This document shows, in pieces, positions 1 to 10,897 of a DNA stretch of 64,000 nt. Below the pieces are notes generated by a model, which was not told the DNA's origin, made no database searches, and was given only the letters and a program-made list of their open reading frames with translations. Origin of the DNA: Microcebus murinus (lineage: Eukaryota; Chordata; Mammalia; Primates; Cheirogaleidae); the NCBI RefSeq assembly GCF_040939455.1, contig NC_134120.1:54017001-54081000 (forward strand). The letters are read 5' to 3'. Within the stretch, counting starts at the first letter, position 1. Each line of letters starts with the position of its first letter. A program made the translations under genes and the position numbers.

Positions 1-1167
1 CTGGATAACAGACTTAAACCTAAGGTATGAAACTATTAGAATTCTAGAGGAAAATGTTGGAAACACTCCTAGACATCAGCTTAGGCAAAGAGTTTATGAA
101 GAAGACCCGAAAGGCAATCACAGCAGCAACAAAAATAAATAAATGGTACATGTTCAAACTAAAAAGCTTCTGCACAGCCAGAGAAACAGTCATGAAAGTA
201 AACAGACAACCTACAGAGTGGGAGAAAATTTTTGCATCCTACACATCTGATAAGGGGCTGATAACTAAAATATACTTAGAACTCACAAAAATCAGCAAGA
301 AAAAATCAAATAACCCTATTAAAAAGTGGGCAAAGGACTTGAACAGAAACTTTTCTAAAGAAGACAGAAGAATGGCCAACAAACATATGAAAAAATGCTC
401 AACATCTCTAATCATCAGAGAAATGCAAATCAAAACCACAATGAGATATCACTTAACTCCAGTGAGAATGGCCTTTATCAAAAAGTCTCCAAACAATAAA
501 TGCTGGCATGGATGCAGAGAGAGAGGAATACTCCTACACTGCTGGTGGGACTGCAAACTAGTTCAACCTCTGTGGAAAGCAATATGGAGATACCTTAAAG
601 CGATACAAGTGAATCTACCATTTGATCCAGCAATCCCATTGCTGGGCATCTACCCAAAAGATCCAATGACACTGTACAAAAAAATGACACCTGCACTCGA
701 ATGTTTATAGCAGCACAATTCATAATTGCTAGGCTGTGGAAACAGCCCAAGAGCCCATCAATCCAAGAATGGATTAATAAAATGTGGTATATGTATACCA
801 TGGAGTACTATTCAGCTCTAAGAAACAACAGTGATATAGCACATCTTTGATTTTCCTGGTTAGAGCTGGAACTCATACTACTAAGTGAAGTATCCCAAGA
901 ATGGAAAACCAAGCACCAGATATACTCACCAGCAAACTGATATTAACTGAGCAGCACCTAAGTGGACACATAGGTACTACAGTAATAGGGTATTGGGCAG
1001 GTGGGGGGAAGGGGGCGGGTATATACATACATAATGAGTGAGATGTGCACCATCTGGGCGATGGTCATGCTGGAGACTCAGACTTGTGGGAGGAGGAGGG
1101 GAAAGGGCATTTATTGAAACCTTAAAATCTGTACCCCCATAATATGCCAAAATAAAAAGAAAAAAAG
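1..1167 (+). mobile_element. L1 3' end with lemur-type 3' UTR, copy 1
   Basis: This is the 3' portion of a LINE-1 retrotransposon cut by the window edge. Bases 54-710 keep a 218-residue open stretch of the ORF2 C-terminal region (for example [47 protein letters not shown]). After the stop at 708-710, ORF2-like sequence continues in another frame (WINKMWYMYTMEYYSA), so it carries a frameshift. The 3' UTR (about 890-1150) has the G-rich stretch and ends ACCCCCATAATATG plus an A-rich tail with AATAAA. It is in the sense orientation of PTPRM. It is a dead copy. Confidence 0.9.
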
Positions 1168-1817
1168 TACATTGCTTATCTTTAATTGTTTTGGAATTTT
1201 CCACCTATCTTTCTGTTATTGATTTCTTATTTAATTCTATTGTGATCTAAGAGCAGACATTGTATGATTTGTATTCTTTTAATTTGTTAAGGTGTGTTTT
1301 AAGGTTCATAATTGTGGTCTGTCCTGGTGAATGTTCCCTGTCAACTTGAGTATAATGTGTATTCTGCTGGTGTTAGATGAAGTATTCTGAAGATGTCAGT
1401 TATATCCAGCTGATTCATGGTGTCCTTGAGTTCACCTCTGTCCTTACTGATTTTCTGGCTACTGGATTTGTCCATTACTGATAAAGGGGTGTTGAAGTCT
1501 TCAACTGTAATGGTGGAGTCATCTAGCTCTCCTTGCAGTCCTATCACTTTTTGCCTTGTATATTTTGACACTCAGTTATAGGTGTATACACATTAAGAAT
1601 TTTTATGTCTTCTTGGAAATTTGACACTTCTATCTATGTAATGCCCCCTTTTATCCCTGATAATTTTCTTTGCTCTGAAATCTGCTCTGTCTCAATTTAA
1701 TATACATTATTCTAGCTTTCTTTTGATTAGGGTACATCTTTCTCCATCCCTTTACTTTTAATATATATGTGTCTTTATATTTAAACTAAGTTTCTCATAG
1801 ATAATATGTAATTGGAT
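1168..1817 (-). mobile_element. Old antisense L1, ORF2 endonuclease part
   Basis: On the minus strand, 1341-1571 reads EDFNTPLSVMDKSS and, further on, ITDIFRILHLTPAEYTLYSS. This corresponds to the L1 ORF2 endonuclease region (GDFNTPLS ... TDIYR.FHP..AEYTFFSS). The flanking sequence to 1817 is diverged L1 text. It is continued beyond the inserted Alu at 2188, so it is the same element split by a later insertion. It is an ancient L1M-type copy with no intact frame. Confidence 0.75.
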
Positions 1818-2187
1818 TTTTTTTGTTTGTTAAGAGATGATATCTTGACATTTTGTTGCCAAACCTAGAGTGCAGTGGTACAGTCATAGCTCACTGTATC
1901 CTCGAACTCTTGGGCTCAAGAGGTCCTCCTTCATCAGGTGCTCCTGAGTATCTGAGACAACAGATGCCCACCACTAGGCCCAGCTAATTTTTCTTTTCTT
2001 TTCTTTTCTTTTCTTTTCTTTTCTTTTCTTTTCTTTTCTTTTCTTTTCTTTTCTTTTCTTTTCTTTTTCTGCTTGCTTGCTTGCTTTTTCTTTCTTTCAA
2101 GGGATTATATCTTGCTATGTGGCTCAGGCTGGCCTTAAACTCCTGGGCTCAAGCAGTCCTCCTGCCTCAGCCTCCTGAGTCTCTGAA
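1818..2187 (-). mobile_element. Old Alu (AluJ-like) inserted in antisense L1
   Basis: In + orientation the sequence runs from T-rich sequence through GAGTGCAGTGG, AGCTCACTGTATCCTCGAAC, CTCAAGAGGTCCTCC and CCCAGCTAATTTTTC. After a long microsatellite it continues with GGCTCAGGCTGGCC and CCTGCCTCAGCCTCCTGAG, which is a dimeric Alu on the minus strand. It is heavily diverged, and the right end lacks the usual GGCCGGG terminus, so it is old and truncated. It splits the antisense L1. Confidence 0.8.
1987..2098. repeat. (TTTTC)n microsatellite within Alu
   Basis: About sixteen consecutive TTTTC pentamers are followed by four GCTT units and TTTC units. It lies in the middle A-rich linker of the minus-strand Alu and presumably grew from it. 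It is likely length-polymorphic. Confidence 0.95.
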
Positions 2188-4570
2188 GGTCTTGTTTTTT
2201 GATCTGACAATCTCTGTCTTTTAATTGTTGTGTGTAGACTATTATTGACATTTAAAGTAATTATTGGTAAAGTTTGATTAATACCAGCCTTTTTTTCTTA
2301 ATGTTTTCTATTTGTTGCCCTTATTCTTTCTTTGTTCCTATTTTTGTCTCTTGCTCGTTTTATGCCTTTTCTGTTTTTAATTGAGCATTTTATATTATTC
2401 TGTTTTATTTCCTTTCTTAACTTCTTATTTTTTTCTTATTTTTTCTTACTTATTTTTTAATTTTTTTTCTTAGTTTTTCTTAGTGGTTTCCCTAGAGTTT
2501 GCAATATACATTGACAACCAATTCAAGTTCACCTTCAAATAACACTTTACCACTTCACTAGTAGTGAAAGTTCTTATAATAACAAAGTATTCCTTTCTCT
2601 TCCCCTCCACTTGTATCATTGCTATCATTCATTTCACTTCTCTATAGCTATAATTATCAAATAGTTTGTTGCTGTTTATTATTTTGAACACACTGTTATC
2701 TGATAGATCAATTAAGAATAAAACATAAAAGTTTTTATTTTATTTTCACTAATTCCTTTTTAATGCTTTTCCTTTCTCTATATAAATCCAATTTTCTGAT
2801 ATATATCATTTTTCTTCTCTCTGGCAACATACTCCCTCAATTTTTATTTGTCTGAGAAAGTCACTTTTGAGGAATAATTTCACAGGATGCAGAATTCTAG
2901 GTTGGTTGCTTTATTCTTTAACACATTGAATATTTCATTGCACTCTTTTCTTGCTTGCATAGTTTGTAAAGAGAAGTCTGATATAGTTCTTGTCTTAGCT
3001 CTTCTAGAGCTAAGATGTTTTTTCCCTCTGGCTTCTTTCAAGACATTTTCTTTATTTGATTTTCTACAGTTTGAACATGACATGCCTAGAGGTAGATATT
3101 TAATATTTTGGCATTTATCCTGGTTGGTGTTCTCTGAGCTTCCTGGATCTGTGGTTTGGTGTCTGACATTAGTTTTAGGAAATAACTCAGATATTATTGC
3201 TTAAGATATTTCTACTGTTTCTTTCTTTCTTCTCCTTTCAGTATTCCCACTACACTTAAGTTACATCTTTCAGAGTTATCCCACAGTTTTTGGCCATTCT
3301 GTATTGTTCCCCCCCCCACACACACACACTCTTTTTTTCTCTTTGCTTTTCAGTTTCAGAGGTTTCTACTGATTTATCGTCAAGCTCAGAGATTCTTTTC
3401 TAAGCTGTATCCAGTCTGCTAATGAGCCATCAGAGGCATTTTTTCATTTCTGTTGGTGTTTTTGATCTGTGGCATTTCTTTTTTGGTTATTTATTAGAAT
3501 TTCCACCTCTCTGTTTATATTGCCCATCTGTGCTTGCATGTCTACTTCATCCATTAGAGCTCTTAGCATATTGATCATGGTTGTTTTAAAGCCCCAGTCT
3601 TTTAATTCCAATATCTCTGCCATATCCGATTCTGGTTCTGATGCTTCCTCTGTGGTGGTTTTTTGTTTGTTTGTTTTTTGTTTTGTTTTTTTTGGCTTTT
3701 AGTAAGTCTTGGGTTTTGTTTTTTTTTTTTTCTTGGTAGCTGGACATGATGTATTGGGCAGAAAACTGTGATAAATAGTAGATCTGTAGTCATGTGGTGA
3801 TAAGGTGGGTGGGGAGATGCCATGTAGTCACATATTAGGTGTTAGGTTTTAGTGAACCTGCGCCTCTGGACTGTGAACTTCATACACGCTTCTTGGGAGC
3901 CCCTCCCGCCTTAGGACAGGATGGCCACAGTGGCCTGGGGTTGAGTATTTTCCCTTCCCCCCGGTCAGTTAGGTCTGATAAAACTCTTAGCAGGTTAGGC
4001 TCTGGTAAAATAATTTCTCTAGAAGGCAGGCTTTGTTTACAAAGGAATATTCTGACGTATTTTAAAGTGGCTTCTTTTCACCTCTTCCTGCTGGGAGCAT
4101 GAAAGGATTTGTCTGTGGTTTTCACCATGAAAACCTGGTAGGGATTCTGGGGTAAACTCACAAAAATGTGCAGGCCCCCTTAGGACTAATTCCCCATAGT
4201 TTTTAACTCTGACACTTGTTCACACTGAGCCTCCAGCAATTTTTCAATGCACTTTAGGTTTTCCTGACCATGAACTGGTTCTTACGGAGGTGTCTGCTCA
4301 TGGGCTTGACTCTGGAATGCCTTTGGGTCTCTCCAGTTTGGGGTGTGCAGTAGTCTGCCCTGCGATCTGAATTCTCCAGCAGAACTAAGAAAAGTTGTTG
4401 ATTTTCAGTTTTCCCAGCTTTTATTTGTTGTTAGGACAGAGCAATGACTCCCAAGCTCCTTTCGTGCCAGACTGGAAACTACCAAGTACTTTCTCCAATT
4501 TTTATAATCTATTTATAGATGTTAATGGGAACTTCTTTTTAATTACTAAGGGCCTTTAAGATTCATGCAA
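2188..4570 (-). mobile_element. Old antisense L1, 5' part
   Basis: This continues the element at 1168-1817 beyond the Alu. Its pyrimidine-rich strand and phrases such as GGTTTCCCTAGAGTTTGCAA, GAGGTTTCTACTGATTTATC and GATTCTGGTTCTGATGCTTC match the upstream portion of old L1M-type elements in antisense. No frame of useful length survives. The 5' boundary is uncertain. The region includes a C-run/(AC)n at about 3309-3330 and poly(T) runs at 3660-3733. Confidence 0.6.
4326..4454. repeat. Local duplication, copy 1 (129 bp)
   Basis: Bases 4326-4454 recur at 4797-4923 in the same orientation with only a few substitutions and one 2-base indel (for example AGAACTAAGAAAAGTTGTTG in both). The pair is 471 bp apart. 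It lies at the 5' end of the old antisense L1, so it may reflect an internal L1 5' region repeat or a later local duplication. Confidence 0.9.
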
Positions 4571-4626
4571 TGCAACTTTAGAGATTGAAGATTAAAATAT
4601 TTCAGGCAAACCATTTGTTATAAATC

Positions 4627-4670
4627 AAAATGGAAAATAAATTTACTTAAAATGGAAAATAAATTTACTT
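4627..4670. repeat. 22-bp perfect tandem duplication
   Basis: Two identical adjacent 22-bp units beginning AAAATGGAAAATAAAT lie between the two copies of the 129-bp duplication. Confidence 0.97.
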
Positions 4671-4796
4671 ATATCCTTACATAAGATTGCAAAGAAAATT
4701 ATTTCAACTTTAGGAGTTTCCTGCACAAAAGACTTTATTTCATTAAGTTTTCAAAGTGTTTCTGATAGTTTTCACTTGAAAAAAAAGTACATATCT

Positions 4797-4923
4797 GGTC
4801 TCCAGATTGGGGTATGCAGTAGTATGCCCTGTGACCTGAATTCTCCAGCAGAACTAAGAAAAGTTGTTGATTTTCAGTTTTCCCAGCTTTTATTTGTTGT
4901 TAGGACAGAGCAGTGACTCCCAA
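4797..4923. repeat. Local duplication, copy 2 (127 bp)
   Basis: This is the second copy of 4326-4454. It ends at GACTCCCAA, after which the sequences diverge. Here it is followed by ATCATTGGGAGTCATTGG, which partly repeats the end. Confidence 0.9.
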
Positions 4924-5076
4924 ATCATTGGGAGTCATTGGAAACACAAGTCTCAAAAGAGAAAGAAAAAAAAAGAAAAAGAAATTCCAGTTTATCCACA
5001 GTCATAACTGAACCTCAATTCTAAATCTAACCTTATTCAACCATCTGTAATTATGGACAAGAGCATTTGAGCTGTA

Positions 5077-7416
5077 CGGGCATATCTCCCTTTATTGTGC
5101 TTCACTTTATTACACTTCTCAGATATTCTATTTTTTACAAATTGAAGGTTTGTGGCAATCCTGGGGCAAGTAAGTCTGTTGGGGCAGTTTTTCCGATAAC
5201 ATGTGCTCACTCACTTCATGTCTCTGTGTCACATTTTGGTAATTCTTGCAATATTATTATACCTGTTATGGTGATCTGTGATCAGTGATCTTTGATGTTA
5301 CTATTGTAATTGTCTCAGGGTGCTGTAGCCTGCTAAATGTGTGTGTCCTGACTGCTCCACCGACTGGCTATCCCTCATCTCTCTCCCTCTCCTGAAGCCT
5401 CCCTATTCCCTGAATCATAACAATGTTGACGTTAGGCTAATTAAAACCCTTACAATGGCCTCTAAAGTGTCCGAGTGAAAGGAATAGTCACACATCTCTC
5501 ACTTTTAAATCTAAACCTAAAAATGATTGAGCTTAGTGAGGAAGGCATATCATAAGCCAAGACAGGCTGAAAGCCAGACCTCTTATGCCAGTTAGCTGAG
5601 TTATGAATACAAAGAAAAAGTTCTTGAAGGAAATTGAAAGTGCTACTCCGGAATGCATGAATGATAAGAAAGCAAAACAAATTTATGGCTGATATGGAGA
5701 AAGTGTGAGTGATCTGGCTAGAAGATCAAACAAGCCACAACATTCCCCAAAGCCAAGACTCATCCAGAGCAAGGCCCCTAACTCTCTTCAGTTCTCTGAA
5801 GGCTGAGGGGTGTGAGGAAGCTGAAGAAGGAAAGTTTGATTGTAGCAGAGGCTGGCTCATGAAGTTTAAGGAAAGAAGTCATCTCCATAACATAAAAGTG
5901 CAAGGTGAAACAAAAAGTTCTGATGGAGAAACTACAGTAAGATACATAGAAGACCTAGCTAAGATCATGGATGAAGGTGACTATGCTAAACAACAGGTTT
6001 TCACTCTCGATGAAACAGCCCTCTATTGGAAGAAGATGCCATCTAGGACTATTCATAGCTAGAGAGAAGTCATGCCTGGTTTCAAAGCTTCAAAGGACTG
6101 GCTGACTCTCTTGTCAGCAGCTAATGCAGCTGGTGACTTTTAGTTGAAGCCAGTGCTCATTTACCATCCTGAAGATCCTAGGTCCCTTAAATCTACTCTA
6201 CTTGTGCTCTAGAAGTAGAACAACAAAGCCTGGATGACAGCACATTTGTCATCCAGGCTTTGTTTGTATGGTTTCCTGAATATTTTAAGGACACTATTGA
6301 GATCTACTGCTCAGGAAAAAAAAAATTCCTTTGAAAATACTACTGCTCATTGACAATGCACATGGTTACCCAGGAGCTCTGATGGAGATGTACAAGGAGA
6401 TTAATGTTTTCATGCCTGATAACACATAATACATTCTGCAGCCCATGGATCAAGGAGTAATTCCAACTTTCAAGTTTTATTATTTAAAAAATAATTTCAT
6501 AAAGCTATAGCTGCTATAGATAGCATTTCTCTGATAGACCTGGACAAAGTCAATTGAAAACCTCTGGAAAGGACTCATCATTCTAGATGCCATTAAAAAC
6601 ATAGTGATTCATCAGAGGAGGTCAAAATGTCAACAGTTATAAGAGTTTGGAAGAAGTTGATTCCAACTCTCATTGATGACTTTGAGGGGTTGAAGACTTC
6701 AGTGGACAAAGTAAATGCAGATGTGGTAGAAATAGAAAAATAACTAGAAGTAGAGCCTGAAGATGGGACTGAATTGCTGCAATCTTTGGTTCAAACTTGA
6801 ACAGATGAGGAGTCGCTTCTTATGGGCAAGGAAAGAAAGTGGTTTTTAAAGATGGAATCTACTCCTGGTGAAAGGCTGTACAGATTGTTGAAATGACAAC
6901 AAAAGATTTAGAACATTACTTAAACTTAGTTGATAAAGCAGCAGCAGAGTTTAAGAGGACTGACTCCAATTTTGATAGAAGTTTGTGAGTTAAGTGTTGT
7001 TAAAGAGCGTCACATGGTTCAGAGAAATGTTTCATGAAAGTAACAGTCAACTGATGTGGCAAAATTTATTTTTTCTTATTTTAAGAAATCGCCACAGCAA
7101 CCCCAGCCTATAGTAACCACCACCCTGATCAGCCAGCAGCCACCAACATGAGGCCAGACCTCCACCAGCAAAGAGATTAAGACTCACTAAAGGCTTAGAT
7201 GATCATTAGCATTTTTTAGCAATAAAGTATTTTTAATTAAGGTATGTACATTAGTTTTTAGACATACTTCTAGTATGCACTTAACAGACTATAGTGTAAA
7301 CATAACGTTTATGTGTACTGAGAAACAAAACAATGTACATGACTCTCTTTAATATGATACTCACTTTATTGCGGTGATCTTGGAACTAAACCCACAGTAT
7401 CTCTGACTTATGCCTA
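5077..7416 (+). mobile_element. Tigger1 DNA transposon, nearly full length, dead
   Basis: This 2.34-kb pogo/Tc1-mariner superfamily element has ends CGGGCATATCTCCCTTTATT and ATCTCTGACTTATGCCTA (consensus CAGGCATACCTCG.../...ATGCCTG). It is flanked by the expected TA dinucleotides at 5075-5076 and 7417-7418. Inside are the transposase remains. 5709-6062 is open and reads DQTSHNIPQSQ, then RFKERS-like KFKERSHLHNIKVQGE, then TLDETALYWKKMPSR, which holds the first catalytic Asp. [13 protein letters not shown] near 6345 holds the second. QPMDQGVI follows near 6440. Frameshifts near 6046 and stops such as TAA at 6427-6429 show it is inactive. An 18-bp hairpin at 6222-6264 is not part of the family sequence. 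The 3' end keeps AGCAATAAAGTATTTTTAAT. Confidence 0.93.
6222..6264. repeat. Perfect 18-bp hairpin inside Tigger1
   Basis: AACAAAGCCTGGATGACA (6222-6239) is followed by the 7-nt loop GCACATT and its exact reverse complement TGTCATCCAGGCTTTGTT (6247-6264). Tigger1 normally has only the left arm here. The right arm replaces about 15 family bases. Confidence 0.95.
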
Positions 7417-7929
7417 TATATGAAAACAAATGAAAATCCCAAACAATGACTGAAAACCTCCATAACCAACCAAGGTACTTTTGATAGATGAATTTTCTAC
7501 AAACTCTCCTTAGTAATACTTTGGTATAGTGGTGATTGGTTCATTTAATAAACATATTAGATGCCACTAGATTTGTGTAAAGCACCCAGGGGTGGGGATG
7601 CCGCAGCCTTCTGATATCAAGATTGTTGTTTTTTAAGCACCAAAGTAAGCAAGAAAAGTTTCATCCCTTTTAATAAAAGGATTTGTTCTGTAAAATTTAG
7701 ATTTGGTCAAAAGGCTGCACTTAAGGACCTAGAAGACCACATGTGGCCTTAAAGCTGTTTTTTCTACTCCTCTAGTAAACGTTTTCAAAGCATATTTAGT
7801 TTGGGGGCAATAGATAATTCATGTTTGAAAGCAGTTTGGTGATAATTATGATGTAACTTGCAAGGAAATGTAAATTAATGAGCTCCCTTACTAGAGATAG
7901 CTCATTGGTCTAATCAGTACCTTTGGGGT
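7417..7929. other. Intronic sequence, nothing recognised
   Basis: This is AT-rich intron of PTPRM between Tigger1 and a MIR. I see no exon, repeat family or RNA gene. Confidence 0.6.
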
Positions 7930-8095
7930 CAGAGAGATGTGGGGTCCAGTCCAGCTCCACCACATGGACAAGTCACTTCTCTGAAACTCAGCTCCTTCAT
8001 CTGTGCGTTAGGAAGTAAGAATAATTCCTTGCTAGGACTGAATGTGGTAGCACCTGTAGAGTGCTGACATGCAGTAGTTGTGCGCTGTATCTTGG
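7930..8095 (+). mobile_element. MIR SINE
   Basis: TTGGGGTCAGAGAGATGTGG, CCAGCTCCACCAC, GGACAAGTCACTTCTCTGAAAC and CTCCTTCATCTGTGC match the MIR core in order on the + strand (GGGTTC...CAGCTCTGCCAC...GGGCAAGTCACTT...CTCATCTGTAAA). It is an ancient, diverged copy. Confidence 0.8.
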
Positions 8096-10745
8096 TTTCC
8101 ACCTCCTCCCATTCCAGTACAGTGACACCCCTAAGTGCCCACAGACACGCGTTATGTGGGCCACATGGTGTTTTTAGGTTAAATTTGAATTATTTGACAA
8201 TAGTTAAAAACTAAGAGTCAGCATAAAATGTAGATTTCTGGTTTCTCCTGAAACTTGCAAGGACTGGGGCCTCCCTGGGGCTTCAGGCTGCAGGAGCTGA
8301 GTCCCTGTCCCCTCCATCTCACCAGTCTGCACCATGCCTATTGTCTTACACCCAGGCCCTCCCTTACATTACTAGCCTGGCCCCAGTGAGACATTTGTGT
8401 TTGTGACATCTGATGAGAGTAAAAATGTGGTTAAAGTGTAGGGTTAATGCAGGAAACCTTGCTCAGGACGTTGGGAGCTGGGTTCAGAGGAAGTTCACAG
8501 ACATAGAGCATGTGCTTGTGGATATGAACTTAAAGCTGCGAGTGTCTGACTGAAACTCTGTTGTATATGAGCATGCTCTCACAAGTCCTTACTGCAGTTC
8601 TTTTGTGCTTAAAGAAGATCAGCAATGGAGTGATTAGTGTGACATCAATGAAATTAGTTCATGCATATGGAGGATTAGAAAGGAGAACATTTTTTTCCAG
8701 CACAAGCATAGCTTTCACTGGAGCATACATCCCTCCCCGCCCCCATCAACCACACAGGAAGCGTGTTAGCTGTCATCTCCTAACCTTCAGGATTAGAGGG
8801 ATTCAAGCAAGAAAAGGCAAAGAGGGAAGTCTGGCAAAGTTCACCAGGCCTCTCTTTATAGGCAGAACAAAAAAGAGTATTGAGGCAATTAGCTGCATAA
8901 ATCAGTCCAAAGTAAATCAAAGAAATTCAAGCAAAAAGTGGGCATTTTGCTTGAATTATAGAGCTAATTATCTCAATCCTCCACATCAGGGCTCCTGGGG
9001 AGACCTGGCCTACGAATGTTTTTGAATGTTTTTCCAGCGAGCTGGCAGATTCAGAAGTGGAGAGAAAATGTATTATTGTGAGTGCAGCTGCAGAGAGGGG
9101 CTTGGTGCTGGCTCTGACAAGAATACATGTTGAGAACATCCAGGCCCTGGTGCTGGCCCTCACACCAGCATGGCTGGCTCAGGGCTGGGGTCAGGGCTTG
9201 AGTTGATGATCATGACTGACATGAAATGAGAGAGGGGTATCACTTCCCAGAGGAGTCACACTGGCTTACCTCTCAAAATCTTTTTAACTTTAACACTGTC
9301 AGAGATGTTGTAGGTGATTTTCATTTTCTAGTTTAAAAAATATATCTTTTTTCCAACAACTTTTAGCAATAAAAAAGTCAACTCATTAATGAAGCCCTTC
9401 TGCCTTCAAAGTATGAAATTAAAAGATTATTATAACTACAGGCAAGAAAGCATTTGGATTATGTGTCATTTAGAAATGATAATAAAGATTATCCATATGG
9501 TCTCATGTTGCCAGTGCCCTACATTGCATTAGCAATCACCTCATATGGGTGTACTTTTGATTACGTGGCTCATTTTAAATTCTACTGTGTCCTAGGTCAA
9601 TCAGTGTCAAGATGATTTACTAGAAATAGTTGCCATTGTATTTTGTAGATGCTTCTAAGTGCTTGGGCAGAATTCAAACATTTTATGGCATAGTGTTTTT
9701 GGTATTATGGTGCTATGGTCTTAAACTTTCTCACTTTATACCTTCTCCTTAAGCATCTCTAATATTATTCTTGTCTGTCTTGGGTGCATACAACAGCCTC
9801 TGGTAGTAAGAGCTGTAAAACTTTGTTTTATCTGTTTATTTATGTTAGTTTTGCTTGGGTTCTTGTGGCTTTTGTACAGGTATCTGTAATTTTAGGTGAT
9901 AAGTTTTTGGTGGTCAGTGAGCAAGGCACAGACGCCAGGATTAAACCGTGTCTCCAAAACAATTGGAAATCTCTGTTCTGTCCTCAACCTTTTTGCATTC
10001 TCTTCCACCTAGGGAGGGAACACTGAGGAGTTAATCCTGCTAAACTTTCCAGGGAACCTGGCAACATGACATTGCTACCTTCTGCTCTGTAGGAGTTGAC
10101 ACTTTGACAGGGAGCTAATTTGGGTTCATTTGGGATTTGGAGCGGTGTCCTGGCCTCCTGAGAATGTGGTACCTGCTCCTCCGATTCTTCTGAGGCCTGA
10201 GCTCCTCTCTCCTCTGTCGGCCCTGGTCAGATCCTGCACTCCTGTGCACATCCACTGTTGTGCCTTCTTGACTCCTCCCTAGTTCTTTTCTTTGGGTTTA
10301 CAATATGCCTTTTAGATTCATCCTTGGATTATTTCAGTTTTGCTTGACAGATATTTACTAGGGTGAATCTTCTCATTGACACCGTGTATGGCAATGTAGA
10401 CCATAATTTACTAAAAAGTTAATACCTGTAGGAGCATGTCAGTAAGCAGATTATGATTGTGTTGTTCTAGGTTCATTGGTCGTTTCAATTCACCTTATAG
10501 TTGGAGAAACATAATGTTTTAGGCTGTGGTTTGGTTAAAAATAGGCAGCAGATTTTTTTCACCTCTGTGTCTGCAGCCTAGCAGAGGACCTGGTGTATAG
10601 AAAGTACCATACACCAATTTGTGAATGAATGTGTTTAATTCAGTACAAGTTATTTCTGAACATCAGTCAATACACATGCCAAAGGTCTGCATTCCATTCC
10701 AATGCATGTCTATAGTGTCTACATAATTGAACTCTTTGTCTTAAG
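8096..10745. other. Intronic sequence upstream of the first PTPRM exon here
   Basis: This is mostly unique sequence. I see no exon; in particular, the transmembrane exon that should precede 10746 is not here. 8860-9000 contains a 13-bp perfect inverted repeat and TAATTA-type sites. About 10560-10645 resembles the 3' end of an old L2/MIR-type repeat (CCTAGCAGAGGACCTGGTG), weakly. Open frames at 8561-9025 and 9784-10026 look like chance. Confidence 0.55.
8924..8957. repeat. 13-bp inverted repeat (stem-loop) in possible conserved intronic element
   Basis: AATTCAAGCAAAA (8924-8936) and TTTTGCTTGAATT (8945-8957) are perfect complements with an 8-nt loop. The neighbourhood also has CTAATTATC at 8964-8972 and AATTAGCTGCATAAAT at 8887-8902. 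No repeat family is evident. Confidence 0.9.
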
Positions 10746-10897
10746 GAAATTGGCCAAGAAGCGGAAGGAGACCCTGAGCAGCACCCGGCAGGAGATGACC
10801 GTGATGGTGAACTCGATGGACAAGAGCTATGCTGAGCAAGGCACAAACTGCGATGAGGCGTTCTCATTCATGGACACGCACAATCTGAATGGGAGAT
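10746..10897 (+). CDS. PTPRM: PTPRM exon, cytoplasmic juxtamembrane segment (152 nt)
   Basis: This internal exon encodes the segment just inside the plasma membrane of receptor tyrosine phosphatase mu, a homophilic cell-adhesion phosphatase of the type IIB family. The acceptor is the AG at 10744-10745 after a short pyrimidine run, and the donor is GTAAGT at 10898. The exon opens with the third base of a codon and ends with the first base of the next. The 50 complete codons begin KLAKKRKETL, a basic membrane-proximal stretch, continue through RQEMTVMVNSMDKSYAEQG and end THNLNGR. I recognise this as PTPRM rather than PTPRK, PTPRT or PTPRU. The residue after KRKET is Leu (CTG), where I recall Met in human. 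The preceding transmembrane exon is not in the window. The longer open frame visible here starts upstream of the acceptor and is not the real start. Confidence 0.96.

Noticed and set aside
54..710. 218-residue frame as an independent gene
   Set aside because: It is the C-terminal part of L1 ORF2, followed by L1 3' UTR, with a frameshift.
5709..6062. Open frame of Tigger1 transposase as a possible domesticated gene
   Set aside because: It covers only part of the transposase, ends by a frameshift, and the rest of the element has stops, including one beside the third catalytic region. There is no sign of a preserved gene.
1..10745. Search for the PTPRM transmembrane exon
   Set aside because: No segment with a hydrophobic stretch plus proper splice sites and the phase needed for 10746 was found. 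The hydrophobic frame at 9784-10026 lacks these, so the exon is probably upstream of the window.
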